The notes under the pieces: generated by a model
Seen by the model: the letters and a program-made list of their open reading frames with translations, nothing else
Databases searched by the model: none
What the model was told of the DNA's origin: nothing
Position numbers and translations under genes: made by a program
DNA from: Bacilli bacterium
GTDB taxonomy: Bacteria; Bacillota_I; Bacilli_A; RF39; UBA660
Assembly: GCA_016295795.1 (NCBI GenBank)
Contig: JAEDKN010000002.1
Span: 8,109 to 72,108 of the forward strand
Length of the DNA stretch: 64,000 nucleotides
Direction: 5' to 3'
Shown: positions 56,387-64,000 of the stretch, one piece after another
Layout: each line of letters opens with the position of its first letter
Position numbering within the stretch: the stretch's first letter is position 1

Positions 56387-57325
56387 TTAGTTATCAGATT
56401 TAATTCCTTGGTATGAATCTCTTCTTGCCATCTCTTTGTCTATTTCATTTAAAACTCCAAATTTTTTGATTAGCCAGGTTGGTTCAACTAAATCCTTTGG
56501 ATTAGGATCACCTGTTATTCTATTAATTACTATCTCTTCATTTAATAATTCCAATTGATCACAAACTATATTTACATATTCTTCTCTAGATAGAATATGA
56601 AATTGTTTTTTTCTATATAGTTGTTCTAAAGCAGTATCTTTTATTATATGAAGCATATGTATTTTTATGCCTTGTATATCTAATTTATTTAAGTATTTAA
56701 CTGTTTCTAGCATCATTTCTTTTGTTTCGTAAGGAAGTCCATTAATAATGTGGACTACAACATTGATATTTTTATCTCTTAGTTTTTTTACACATTTCTC
56801 AAAGCATTCTAAGGTGTGGCATCTATTAATAAGTTTAGAAGTTTTTTCATGTATAGTTTGAAGTCCTAGTTCTACAGTTAAATATGTTTTTTGATTTAAT
56901 TGTTCCAAGTAATCTAAGCATTCATCACTTATGCAATCGGGACGAGTTGCGATACTTAAACCAATTACATTATCAAATTTTAATACTGATTCATATTTTT
57001 CTTTTAAAGTTTTGACAGGTGCATATGTATTAGAATTAGCTTGAAAGTAAGCAATGTATTTGGCATCTGGCCATTTTTTTAGCATCATGTTTCTTACTTC
57101 AACGAATTGTTCTTCTAATGATTTTTCAATATCGCCTCCAAAATCTCCACTACCCAGTTTGGAACAATATATGCAACCACCATATCCAACAGTTCCGTCT
57201 TTATTAGGACAGCTGAATCCAGCATTTAGGCTAACTTTAAACACCTTGCTTCTAAATTTACTTTTATAGAAATAGTCAAGTGTATGGTATCTTTTGTTTG
57301 AATCAGAATATTTAAATTTATTCAT
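56387..57325 (-). CDS. Radical SAM protein, YhcC family
   Basis: 312 residues. The cluster-binding motif is CPNKDGTVGYGGCIYC, with the long spacing between first and second Cys (CxnCxxC) that marks the YhcC/TIGR01212 group. YFQANSNTYAPVKTLKEKYE, IGLSIATRPDC and LTVELGLQTIHEKT are further family blocks. The exact reaction is not established for this group as far as I know; links to tRNA modification have been suggested. GGATGTGAT precedes the ATG. It is convergent with ligA and divergent from leuS. Confidence 0.9.
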   Translation of the reverse strand: MNKFKYSDSNKRYHTLDYFYKSKFRSKVFKVSLNAGFSCPNKDGTVGYGGCIYCSKLGSGDFGGDIEKSLEEQFVEVRNMMLKKWPDAKYIAYFQANSNTYAPVKTLKEKYESVLKFDNVIGLSIATRPDCISDECLDYLEQLNQKTYLTVELGLQTIHEKTSKLINRCHTLECFEKCVKKLRDKNINVVVHIINGLPYETKEMMLETVKYLNKLDIQGIKIHMLHIIKDTALEQLYRKKQFHILSREEYVNIVCDQLELLNEEIVINRITGDPNPKDLVEPTWLIKKFGVLNEIDKEMARRDSYQGIKSDN

Positions 57326-57344
57326 TTGATCACATCCATTAATT

Positions 57345-57353
57345 ATTATAACA
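57345..57353 (-). promoter_or_regulatory. Extended -10 promoter of the radical SAM gene
   Basis: On the minus strand TGTTATAAT (57345-57353), with only a T-rich -35 region 17 bp upstream. Confidence 0.5.
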
Positions 57354-57426
57354 GATATATTTAATCAAAAAAACTTTTAAATGTTCTAATATCAAAAAAT
57401 ATTTGCAAATTTATTTTTAAAATCAC

Positions 57427-57455
57427 TTGAATATATTTGATAAATCTAATATACT
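57427..57455 (+). promoter_or_regulatory. Promoter of the T-box-leuS operon
   Basis: TTGAAT (57427-57432), 17 bp, TATACT (57450-57455), about 45 bp before the T-box AGAGAG element. Confidence 0.75.
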
Positions 57456-57504
57456 ATATACAAAATATTAGATTACTAAAAGAAGTAGTAATAAATTATG
57501 TTTT

Positions 57505-57668
57505 TCAAAGAGAGTCGTGTTTGGTGAAAGCGATAAGAACAAATTTATGAACTTGTCTTTTGTTAAAGTAAAACGGATTCTCACGTTACGAGGTAGAGTG
57601 CATAGTTTTCTATGAATTAAGGTGGTAACACGGTAATGCGTCCTTATGTGATATATTATCGTGTTTTG
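57505..57668 (+). promoter_or_regulatory. T-box leader, leucine type
   Basis: AGAGAG at 57509-57514 and GTTTGGTGAAAGC mark the base of stem I. CTC at 57580-57582, followed by A, is the likely specifier for Leu. The T-box sequence AAGGTGGTAACACGG is at 57619-57633 with TCCTT closing the antiterminator. The competing terminator pairs CACGGTAAT with ATTATCGTG (about 57629-57661), followed by TTTTGTTTT. Uncharged tRNA-Leu should stabilise the antiterminator and switch on the two downstream genes. Confidence 0.9.
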
Positions 57669-57682
57669 TTTTGGAGGTTTAA

Positions 57683-58060
57683 ATGTTAGAGCTGATATTT
57701 ACTATTATTTTCATATATTTAATTTACTATTTTTGGATAGTATTTAATTTCGATAAGACAGGCGAATATAAAAGGAAAAACAAAAAAAATATAAAAAAGA
57801 AAAAACTACCAGCAGAGATAGAATACTTTGTAATTAAATATAAAGTTGATCTAGATAAAGTTAATTTTAGGTATTTTCTTCAACTTATGGGTTTAGTTAT
57901 AGCATTTGATCTTGCAATAATAGTAACAATTGTAAGTTATATTGATGCCTTATGGCTGCAACTTATAGTAGGATTTATTTTAATTTTATTGATAGTACTT
58001 ATAAGTTTTCATATATTAGGTAATTATTTTAAAAAGAAAGGATTGACAAAAGATGTATAA
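57683..58060 (+). CDS. Membrane protein of unknown function in the leuS operon
   Basis: 125 residues. One N-terminal helix, a very basic stretch (KRKNKKNIKKKKLPAEIEYF), then VIKYKVDLDKVNFRYFLQLMGLVIAFDLAIIVTIV and a third hydrophobic helix. The segment from LPAE to FLQL is strongly patterned and looks conserved rather than random. It lies directly after the T-box with its own GGAGG and overlaps leuS by eight bases. It should therefore respond to leucine starvation together with leuS. I do not know its function. Confidence 0.82.
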   Translation: MLELIFTIIFIYLIYYFWIVFNFDKTGEYKRKNKKNIKKKKLPAEIEYFVIKYKVDLDKVNFRYFLQLMGLVIAFDLAIIVTIVSYIDALWLQLIVGFILILLIVLISFHILGNYFKKKGLTKDV

Positions 58061-60461
58061 TTTTAGAGAAATAGAGAAAAAATGGCAAAAATATTGGACA
58101 GAAAATAAAACATTCGCAGCAGAAAATGGTGGAGATAAGAAACCTTACTATATATTAGTTGAATTTCCTTATCCTTCAGGAGCTGGTCTTCATGTTGGAC
58201 ATGTAAGGAGTTATACTGCACAAGATGTTCTAGCAAGAATGAGAAGAATGCAAGGATATAATGTTCTTTATCCAATGGGATGGGATGCATTTGGTGCACC
58301 TGCAGAGCAATATGCTATTAAAAATCATATTCATCCAAAAGATGCTGTTAAGGAGAATATAAAGACTTTTAAAGGTCAAATGCAGAGTCTTGGATTTTCT
58401 TTTGATTGGGACAGAGAATTTTCTACTACTGATCCAGATTATTATAAATGGACTCAATGGCAATTTTTACAATTTTATAAACATGGTATGGCATATAAAG
58501 ATACTATTCCAGTTAATTGGTGTCCTACTTGCAAGAGCGTTTTATCTAATGAGGATTCAGCAGGAGGAGTTTGTGAAAGATGTGGAGACACTGTTATTCA
58601 GAAAGAAAAATCTCAATGGATGCTTAGAATGAGTGAGTACTCTGAAGATTTATTAAAGGGATTAGATGATACTAACTTTGCTGAAAGAGTTAAATTGGGA
58701 CAAATTAATTGGATTGGAAAATCTACTGGTGTTGAGGTCGATGTAGATATAGTAGGTGGAGGAAAATTCTCGGTTTTTACCACTTGTATTGAAACTATTT
58801 ATGGAATTACATTTTTTGTAATTGCTCCAGATGGAAAACTCATTAAAGAATTGATGCCTAGAGTTGAAAATAAAGAAGAAGTAATGGCTTATATAAATGA
58901 AACTGCAAAGAAATCTAGCATGGATAGAACGGAACTTAACAAAGGAAAAACCGGTGTTGAGATTAAGGGAATTAAGGCCGTTCATCCAATTACTGGGAAA
59001 GAAGTACCAATATTCTTAGGTGATTTTGTTTTAGGCGATTATGGAACTGGTGCAGTTATGGCGGTACCTAGTCATGATCAGAGAGATTTTGAATATGCAG
59101 TTTGTCACAACCTAGAAATGGTTCAAGTAATTGATGGTAGAGATACTACAGAATCTGCATTTGAAAAGCATGATTATTTAGGAAAAGGATGTAAATTAAT
59201 TAATAGTGAAGAGTTCACTGGATTAATTGTTGAAGAAGCAAAAGAGCAAATTACTAATATGCTTGAAGAAAAAGGAATTGGTAGAAGAGTTAACAATTAT
59301 AAAATGAGAGATTGGATTTTCTCTAGGCAAAGATTTTGGGGAGAACCGATTCCGATGATTTATTGTGAAAAATGTGGATGGCAACCAATGAAAGAAGAAG
59401 ATTTGCCACTATTGCTTCCAGATGTTGCTGAATATGAACCAACTGATACAGGTGAAAGTCCACTTGCAAAGATTACTGATTGGGTAAATACTACTTGTCC
59501 TTGTTGTGGAGGCCCTGCGAAAAGGGAAACTGATACAATGCCTAACTGGGCCGGTTCTAGTTGGTATTTCTTGAGATTTATGGATCCTCATAATGATGAA
59601 AAGTTTGCTTCTATGGAAGCAATGAAATATTGGAATAAAGTAGATTGGTATAATGGAGGAATGGAGCATACTGCAAGGCACTTGTTATATGCAAGGTTCT
59701 GGGTGCAATTTTTATATAATATTGGATTGGTCCCTAATAAGGAAATGATATGGACAAGAGTGAGTCATGGAATGGTGCTTGGTTCAAATAATGAAAAGAT
59801 GAGTAAATCAAAAGGAAATGTTATAAATCCAGATGATATCGTTAATGAATTTGGTGCAGATACATTGCGTTTGTATGAAATGTTCATGGGAGATTATCAG
59901 CAAGATGTTCCATGGAATACCGACTCATTAAAAGGATGCAAAAGATTTGTAGATAGAGTTATTAAGCTTAAAGAAAAAGCAATCAACAAACCTGGATATA
60001 CCAAAAATCTAGAAGCAATTCAACATAAAACTATTAAGAAAGTTACTGATGATTTTAATAATATGGGTTATAATACAGCAGTATCTGCCTTAATGATTCT
60101 AGCTAACGCTTATGAAGAAAAAGAATTTACCAGGGATGATTATAGATTGTTGTTGATATTGCTTAATCCTATTGCGCCACATATTACTGAAGAATTAAAT
60201 GAAGAGCTAGGGTATGAACCGATTTGTAAAGCTAAGTGGCCAGTTTATGATGAAACTAAAACAGTTGAATCTGAATTCGACATTGCGGTTCAAGTAAATG
60301 GAAAAGTTCGTGCAACAATAAAAATTTCTGTCGATGAAGATGAAGATTCTATTAAAGAAAAAGCGTTGAAATCAGAAAATGTTATTAAACATATTGAAGG
60401 TAAAGAAATTGTAAAGATAATAATTATTAAGGGTAAAATTGTAAATATAGTTGTAAAATAA
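58053..60461 (+). CDS. leuS: Leucyl-tRNA synthetase
   Basis: 802 residues, normal length. PYPSGAGLHVGHVRSYT contains the HIGH-type motif (HVGH, about 47-50) and KMSKSKGN lies near 582-589. The editing domain has the TIYGxTF-like region ETIYGITFFVIAPD and GTGAVMAVPSHDQRDFEYA. WAGSSWYFLRF and the C-terminal VQVNGKVR are typical of bacterial LeuRS. It charges tRNA-Leu. AAAGGATTG lies before the ATG; expression is under the T-box. Confidence 0.99.
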   Translation: MYNFREIEKKWQKYWTENKTFAAENGGDKKPYYILVEFPYPSGAGLHVGHVRSYTAQDVLARMRRMQGYNVLYPMGWDAFGAPAEQYAIKNHIHPKDAVKENIKTFKGQMQSLGFSFDWDREFSTTDPDYYKWTQWQFLQFYKHGMAYKDTIPVNWCPTCKSVLSNEDSAGGVCERCGDTVIQKEKSQWMLRMSEYSEDLLKGLDDTNFAERVKLGQINWIGKSTGVEVDVDIVGGGKFSVFTTCIETIYGITFFVIAPDGKLIKELMPRVENKEEVMAYINETAKKSSMDRTELNKGKTGVEIKGIKAVHPITGKEVPIFLGDFVLGDYGTGAVMAVPSHDQRDFEYAVCHNLEMVQVIDGRDTTESAFEKHDYLGKGCKLINSEEFTGLIVEEAKEQITNMLEEKGIGRRVNNYKMRDWIFSRQRFWGEPIPMIYCEKCGWQPMKEEDLPLLLPDVAEYEPTDTGESPLAKITDWVNTTCPCCGGPAKRETDTMPNWAGSSWYFLRFMDPHNDEKFASMEAMKYWNKVDWYNGGMEHTARHLLYARFWVQFLYNIGLVPNKEMIWTRVSHGMVLGSNNEKMSKSKGNVINPDDIVNEFGADTLRLYEMFMGDYQQDVPWNTDSLKGCKRFVDRVIKLKEKAINKPGYTKNLEAIQHKTIKKVTDDFNNMGYNTAVSALMILANAYEEKEFTRDDYRLLLILLNPIAPHITEELNEELGYEPICKAKWPVYDETKTVESEFDIAVQVNGKVRATIKISVDEDEDSIKEKALKSENVIKHIEGKEIVKIIIIKGKIVNIVVK

Positions 60462-60491
60462 CATTTTTTAAAACATATTTTACAGTTATAC

Positions 60492-60532
60492 AAGCAGAAA
60501 ATACTAATTCGACATTTTCTGCTTTTTTTTTG
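60492..60532 (+). terminator. leuS terminator
   Basis: AAGCAGAAAAT (60492-60502) pairs with ATTTTCTGCTT (60514-60524), then T8. Confidence 0.9.
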
Positions 60533-60556
60533 TTTAATAATAGTATTGGTGATAAT

Positions 60557-60736
60557 ATGAAGGTAAAAGTTTTTGATGAGATGCATGAAAAGGACCTAGA
60601 AAATAGTGTAAATTCCTTCTTAGAAAATTTTGAAGATAGTGATATAGTTGACATAAAGTATCAAGTTTCGATATCTATGTTTGCAGAAGAACAAATATAC
60701 TGTTTTTCTGCAATGATTATATATAAAGATAATTGA
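60557..60736 (+). CDS. Cse60-family small protein
   Basis: 59 residues from ATG 60557 with GGTGAT upstream; an earlier in-frame TTG lies in the leuS terminator. MKVKVFDEMHEKDLENSVNSFLENF and DIVDIKYQVSISMFAEEQIYCFSAMIIY match the Cse60 family of small cytosolic proteins, made under sigma-E in sporulating Bacillus. Here no sporulation gene is nearby and a vegetative role seems likely. It is transcribed alone. Confidence 0.8.
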   Translation: MKVKVFDEMHEKDLENSVNSFLENFEDSDIVDIKYQVSISMFAEEQIYCFSAMIIYKDN

Positions 60737-60894
60737 AAATTTAGTGAAAATTTTATGCGATAATTGATTTGTGTTTTATAGTATACTATAATCAAATAGT
60801 CTAATTGATAGTATATAAAATATAAACTTTAGATTTTTTGCAAAAAGCTCTAGACTTTTCCTATAAACAAGAGCATAAAATTGTGGAAAAAGAT

Positions 60895-60926
60895 AAAAGA
60901 ACAATAAAATGTTGTTCTTTTGTTTA
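60895..60926 (+). terminator. Hairpin with T run upstream of the flippase gene
   Basis: AAAAGAACAA (60895-60904) pairs with TTGTTCTTTT (60912-60921). It may end cse60 transcripts. The rest of 60737-60979 shows no gene. Confidence 0.65.
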
Positions 60927-60946
60927 TTAATTTTAATTATGTGATA

Positions 60947-60955
60947 TGATATAAT
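60947..60955 (+). promoter_or_regulatory. Extended -10 promoter of the flippase-femX unit
   Basis: TGATATAAT at 60947-60955, 24 bp before the ATG; -35 not clear. Confidence 0.5.
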
Positions 60956-60979
60956 AGGTAATAGGAAAGATGTGATTAT

Positions 60980-62653
60980 ATGAAGATGAAGAAAAATTCT
61001 TTTATGCAAGGTGCTTTTATTGCTACCTTTGGGATAGTATTATGTAAAATATTAGGGGTATTATATGTTATTCCTTTTTATGCAATAATTGGAGAACAGG
61101 GAGGAGCACTATATGGATATGCATATAATATATATTCTATATTTTTAAGTATATCTCAGGCAGGAATACCACTAGCTATGAGTAAGGTAGTAAGTGAATA
61201 TTATACTTTGGGTTACTACAATACTAAAGAGAGAGCTTTCAAAATAGGGAAAAGATTTTTATTTATAGTTGGATGTATTTGTTTTTTAGTGTTATTTATT
61301 TTTGCTGAAGATATTGGATACTTGATAATAGGGAATATTGAAGGGGGAAATACAAAAGAAGATGTTGCTTTTGTTATAAGGCTTATTTCTACTGCCATAT
61401 TAGTTATTCCTATACTTAGTGTTTCTAGAGGATATTTTCAAGGACATAGATTTATTACACCAACGACCATAAGTCAGATATTAGAACAATTAACAAGGGT
61501 TATTATTATTGTGGTTGGTAGTTTCTTAATGTATAAAGTGTTTCATTTTTCATTAAAAGCAACTGTTGGATGTGCGGTATTTGCAGCGACAATTGGTGGA
61601 GTGGTTTCATATTTATATTTACTGTACAAAGAAAAGCAAAATAAAAAGGAACTTTTAAAGAAAGAAATTAAAGTAAAAGAACCAAAGATTTCTGATAAAA
61701 CTATTATGAAGAAGATTTTACTTTATGCAGTACCATTTATAATGATAGATTTGTTTCGCTCTTTATATAATTCTGTAGACGTAGTAACTTTAGTAAAAAC
61801 TTTGGTAAACGATATAGGATATAGTACAGCTGACGCGGAAAGTATAATGAGCATTATATCTACATGGGGATTAAAAATAAATATGATTATAATTTCGGTT
61901 GTTACAGGATTAATGACTAGTTTAATTCCTAATTTGACTGCAAGTTACGTGCAGAACGATATGGAGGAAGTAAAAAACAAAATCAATAAAACGTATCAGA
62001 TTGTGTTGTTCTGCACTATACCTATGACTGTGGGATTAAGTATTTTAGCTAAACCGGTATGGACTATTTTCTATGGAGCAAGCAAATATGGAGCGTTGAC
62101 TTATCAATATTTGGTTTTTGTAGCTCTTGCTACTGTAATATTTACTGCAACCGTTACTATAGTTCAATTATTGAAAGAATATAAAACGGTATTTTTAAGT
62201 TTAATTGCAGGTATGTTAGTTAAGGTGGCTTTAAATATCCCATTTATATATGGATTTAATAAAATGGGGTTGCCTGCATTCTACGGAGCGATAACGGCAA
62301 CTATATTAGGTTTCTTAACCTCAAGCATTATTTGTATGATGTTCTTGAAGAAAAAATATAAAGTAAATTTTGAATCAACACTTAGAGAGTTCTTTAATAT
62401 ATTAATTTCGGTAATAGTTATGACACTTGCTTTATCTTTGCTTAAACTTTTTGTACCAGTTACAACGACAAATAGATTTATGGCTATATTAGTTGTTCTG
62501 TTATATGCTTTTGTTGGTGCTGTAATATATTTAACAATTACCTATAAAACCAATACTATTCAAAATATTTTTGGCAAAGAAAAAATAGATCAGTTTTTAA
62601 AAAGAATTAAAATTAAAAAAAATAAGAAACAAGCGAAGAAAAAGGTGAAATAA
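60980..62653 (+). CDS. MOP-superfamily lipid flippase (YtgP/SpoVB/MurJ-like)
   Basis: 557 residues with about 14 transmembrane helices. MKKNSFMQGAFIATFGIVLCKILGVLYVIPFYAIIGEQGGALYGYAYN is the usual start of YtgP/SpoVB proteins, and VSRGYFQGHRFITPTTISQILEQLTR is the signature in helix 5. The B. subtilis YtgP protein is MurJ, which flips lipid II across the membrane. The C-terminal tail is Lys-rich. The stop is directly followed by the ATG of a FemX-type gene, which acts on the same lipid substrate. AGGAAAGATG precedes the start. Confidence 0.9.
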   Translation: MKMKKNSFMQGAFIATFGIVLCKILGVLYVIPFYAIIGEQGGALYGYAYNIYSIFLSISQAGIPLAMSKVVSEYYTLGYYNTKERAFKIGKRFLFIVGCICFLVLFIFAEDIGYLIIGNIEGGNTKEDVAFVIRLISTAILVIPILSVSRGYFQGHRFITPTTISQILEQLTRVIIIVVGSFLMYKVFHFSLKATVGCAVFAATIGGVVSYLYLLYKEKQNKKELLKKEIKVKEPKISDKTIMKKILLYAVPFIMIDLFRSLYNSVDVVTLVKTLVNDIGYSTADAESIMSIISTWGLKINMIIISVVTGLMTSLIPNLTASYVQNDMEEVKNKINKTYQIVLFCTIPMTVGLSILAKPVWTIFYGASKYGALTYQYLVFVALATVIFTATVTIVQLLKEYKTVFLSLIAGMLVKVALNIPFIYGFNKMGLPAFYGAITATILGFLTSSIICMMFLKKKYKVNFESTLREFFNILISVIVMTLALSLLKLFVPVTTTNRFMAILVVLLYAFVGAVIYLTITYKTNTIQNIFGKEKIDQFLKRIKIKKNKKQAKKKVK

Positions 62654-63916
62654 ATGGAATTTGTTACATTAAGCAAAGAGGAATTTCGAGAATTTTCAAA
62701 GAATCATCCTATGGCTAATTTTATGCAAACTACAGAACTTGGTGACTTAAAATCGAATAATGGTATAAAAGTTGATTATGTGGGCGTAAAAGAAAATAAT
62801 AATATACTAATGGCAACTCTTTTAGAGGAGGAACCATCAATATTAGGTAAAAAAGTATTTTATGCTCCAAGAGGTTTTTTAGTTGATTATCATGATAAGA
62901 AATTATTGAGTTTCTTTGTAACTAATTTAAAAGAATTTGTAAAGAAGAGAAAAGGATTTAAAATTATAATTGATCCTAATTTAGTTTATCAAGTAAGGGA
63001 TGCTGATGGCAGCGTTATTGATGAGGCAAAAAAAGACGATGAATCATTTAAAAACTTATGCGATTTAGGATTTGAACACTTTGGATTTAATTTATATTTA
63101 GAAGCAAGACAAGTAAGATTTGCATATCGTATGATGTTAGATGCCCCATATGATATTAAAAAGTTAGAATTTTCAAAAAGCACTAGAAAAAATTTAGAAT
63201 CAACTTATAAAAATGGATTATCGGTAAGAAAAGGTGGGCAAGAAGATTTGCCTATTATGGAAGAGTTATTTAAAGATACTGCGACTAGAAAAGATTTCTT
63301 TTACAGAAAATTGGATTATTATAGAGAAATGTATAAATACATGGGAGAACTTATGACAATATATTTCGCATACTTGGATCCCGAAAAATATTTAGAATGT
63401 GCCAAAGAAAATCTAAAAGAAGAAGAAAAAAAGAATAACGAAATTTTAAGTAAGATGGAAAAGGATATGATTGGGTCCAAATTAAAGAGTCAAAAAGAAT
63501 CAAGCGACAAACGTTTGATAAAACTTCAAAACGAAGTAAAAGAGGCTGAAAATTTCAAAAGAGAGTATCCAAACGGGAAAGACATAGCGTGTCTATTATC
63601 AATGTGGAATGGTGATGAATTTTTGACTTTAACTTCAGGAAGCTTAGAAAAATATAGAAAATTCACTCCGAAATATGCAATGTATGATGCCCATATAAAA
63701 GATGCATATAAAAGAGGTTATAAAGCATGTAATTTCTATGGAATATCAGGAAATTTTAAAAAAGAGAATAATCCACTTTATGGAGTATATGAATTTAAGC
63801 GCGGATTTGGTGGGAATGTAATTGAATATATTGGTGAATTTACTCTTCCGGTTACTTCATTTAATAAATTTTATAATTTCATGAGACGGATTAAAAGAAC
63901 TATAAAGAGAAAATAA
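62654..63916 (+). CDS. FemABX-family aminoacyltransferase (second copy)
   Basis: 420 residues. MEFVTLSKEEFREFSKNHPMANFMQTTELGDLK, VFYAPRGFLVDY, VRFAYRMMLDAP and KSTRKNLESTYKNGL are the FemX blocks; a long charged coiled coil (about 265-305) is the tRNA-binding arm; CNFYGISGNF and LYGVYEFKRGFGGNVIEYIGEF complete the second GNAT domain. It begins at the base after the flippase stop, so the two are made together: one would add bridge residues to lipid II and the other flip it. It is closer to textbook FemX than the copy at 13649. Confidence 0.93.
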   Translation: MEFVTLSKEEFREFSKNHPMANFMQTTELGDLKSNNGIKVDYVGVKENNNILMATLLEEEPSILGKKVFYAPRGFLVDYHDKKLLSFFVTNLKEFVKKRKGFKIIIDPNLVYQVRDADGSVIDEAKKDDESFKNLCDLGFEHFGFNLYLEARQVRFAYRMMLDAPYDIKKLEFSKSTRKNLESTYKNGLSVRKGGQEDLPIMEELFKDTATRKDFFYRKLDYYREMYKYMGELMTIYFAYLDPEKYLECAKENLKEEEKKNNEILSKMEKDMIGSKLKSQKESSDKRLIKLQNEVKEAENFKREYPNGKDIACLLSMWNGDEFLTLTSGSLEKYRKFTPKYAMYDAHIKDAYKRGYKACNFYGISGNFKKENNPLYGVYEFKRGFGGNVIEYIGEFTLPVTSFNKFYNFMRRIKRTIKRK

Positions 63917-63956
63917 AAATAGAATTTATACTGATGAATAATAATAAAATCTAATT

Positions 63957-63999
63957 AAAAGATACGAGGTTTTAAACTTTTAAACTCGTATCTTTTTAT
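63957..63999 (+). terminator. Terminator of the flippase-femX unit
   Basis: AAAAGATACGAG (63957-63968) pairs with CTCGTATCTTTT (63985-63996), followed by T and the window end. Confidence 0.9.
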
Positions 64000-64000
64000 T

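Overview
The window is a 64-kb, AT-rich chromosome segment of a low-GC Gram-positive bacterium (Bacillota, class Bacilli). Gene order (rpoB-rpoC, a str operon, an S10-spc-alpha operon, secG-rnr-smpB-ssrA, a T-box before leuS) is that of Bacilli. TGA is used as a stop (for example smpB and map), so the genetic code is standard. Several traits lean towards the Mollicutes/RF39-like side of the Bacilli: rpmD (L30) is absent from the spc cluster, RpoB has Asn at the position of E. coli His526, and the tmRNA tag is 20 residues and ends in AFA. The cell clearly builds a wall (MurD-type ligase, MurJ-type flippase, two FemX-type transferases). Cse60- and YjcZ-like small proteins hint at a sporulating ancestor. 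The lineage is inferred, not proven.

Layout. 1-11.4 kb: rpoB (3' part), rpoC, a small membrane protein, mscL (reverse), then rpsL-rpsG-fusA-tuf with a folded RNA candidate before tuf. 11.5-15 kb: surface functions, namely a lipoprotein, a membrane-anchored HExxH peptidase with two nearly identical B-repeat modules, and a FemX-like transferase. 15-18.4 kb: secG, rnr, smpB, ssrA. 18.5-25.4 kb: a YjcZ-like microprotein, then an operon of two unknown genes with murL and a murD2-like ligase, then a 57-aa membrane protein and cdaA-cdaR (c-di-AMP synthesis). 25.4-28.8 kb: envelope proteins and a CtpA-type protease. 28.85-43.05 kb: S10-spc-alpha ribosomal operon with secY, adk, map, infA and rpoA. 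43-46 kb: a DUF6273-like membrane protein and a thioester adhesin. 45.9-51.1 kb: an NMT1/SsuABC-type ABC transporter on the reverse strand whose ATPase gene is split by a small serine-recombinase element, then a degenerate GDPD-like gene. 51.1-64 kb: a Fic toxin/antitoxin pair, pcrA, ligA, a YhcC-type radical SAM protein, T-box-leuS, cse60, a ytgP/murJ-like flippase and a second FemX.

Most notable. (1) A 1.9-kb element between two TTCA sequences at 46816 and 48708 carries only a PAP2-family membrane phosphatase and a short, apparently coiled-coil-poor large serine recombinase. Removing it in silico restores one continuous ABC ATPase frame of about 252 residues. (2) MurL and a MurD homologue lie side by side, predicting the alternative L-Glu ligation plus epimerisation route to D-Glu in peptidoglycan, known from Xanthomonas; two uncharacterised genes share the operon. 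(3) A Fic protein with an intact HPFREGNGR motif overlaps a 58-aa antitoxin-like gene. (4) The fusA-tuf spacer can fold into a three-way junction. (5) Natural substitutions sit at the rifampicin (RpoB) and streptomycin (RpsL) resistance positions.
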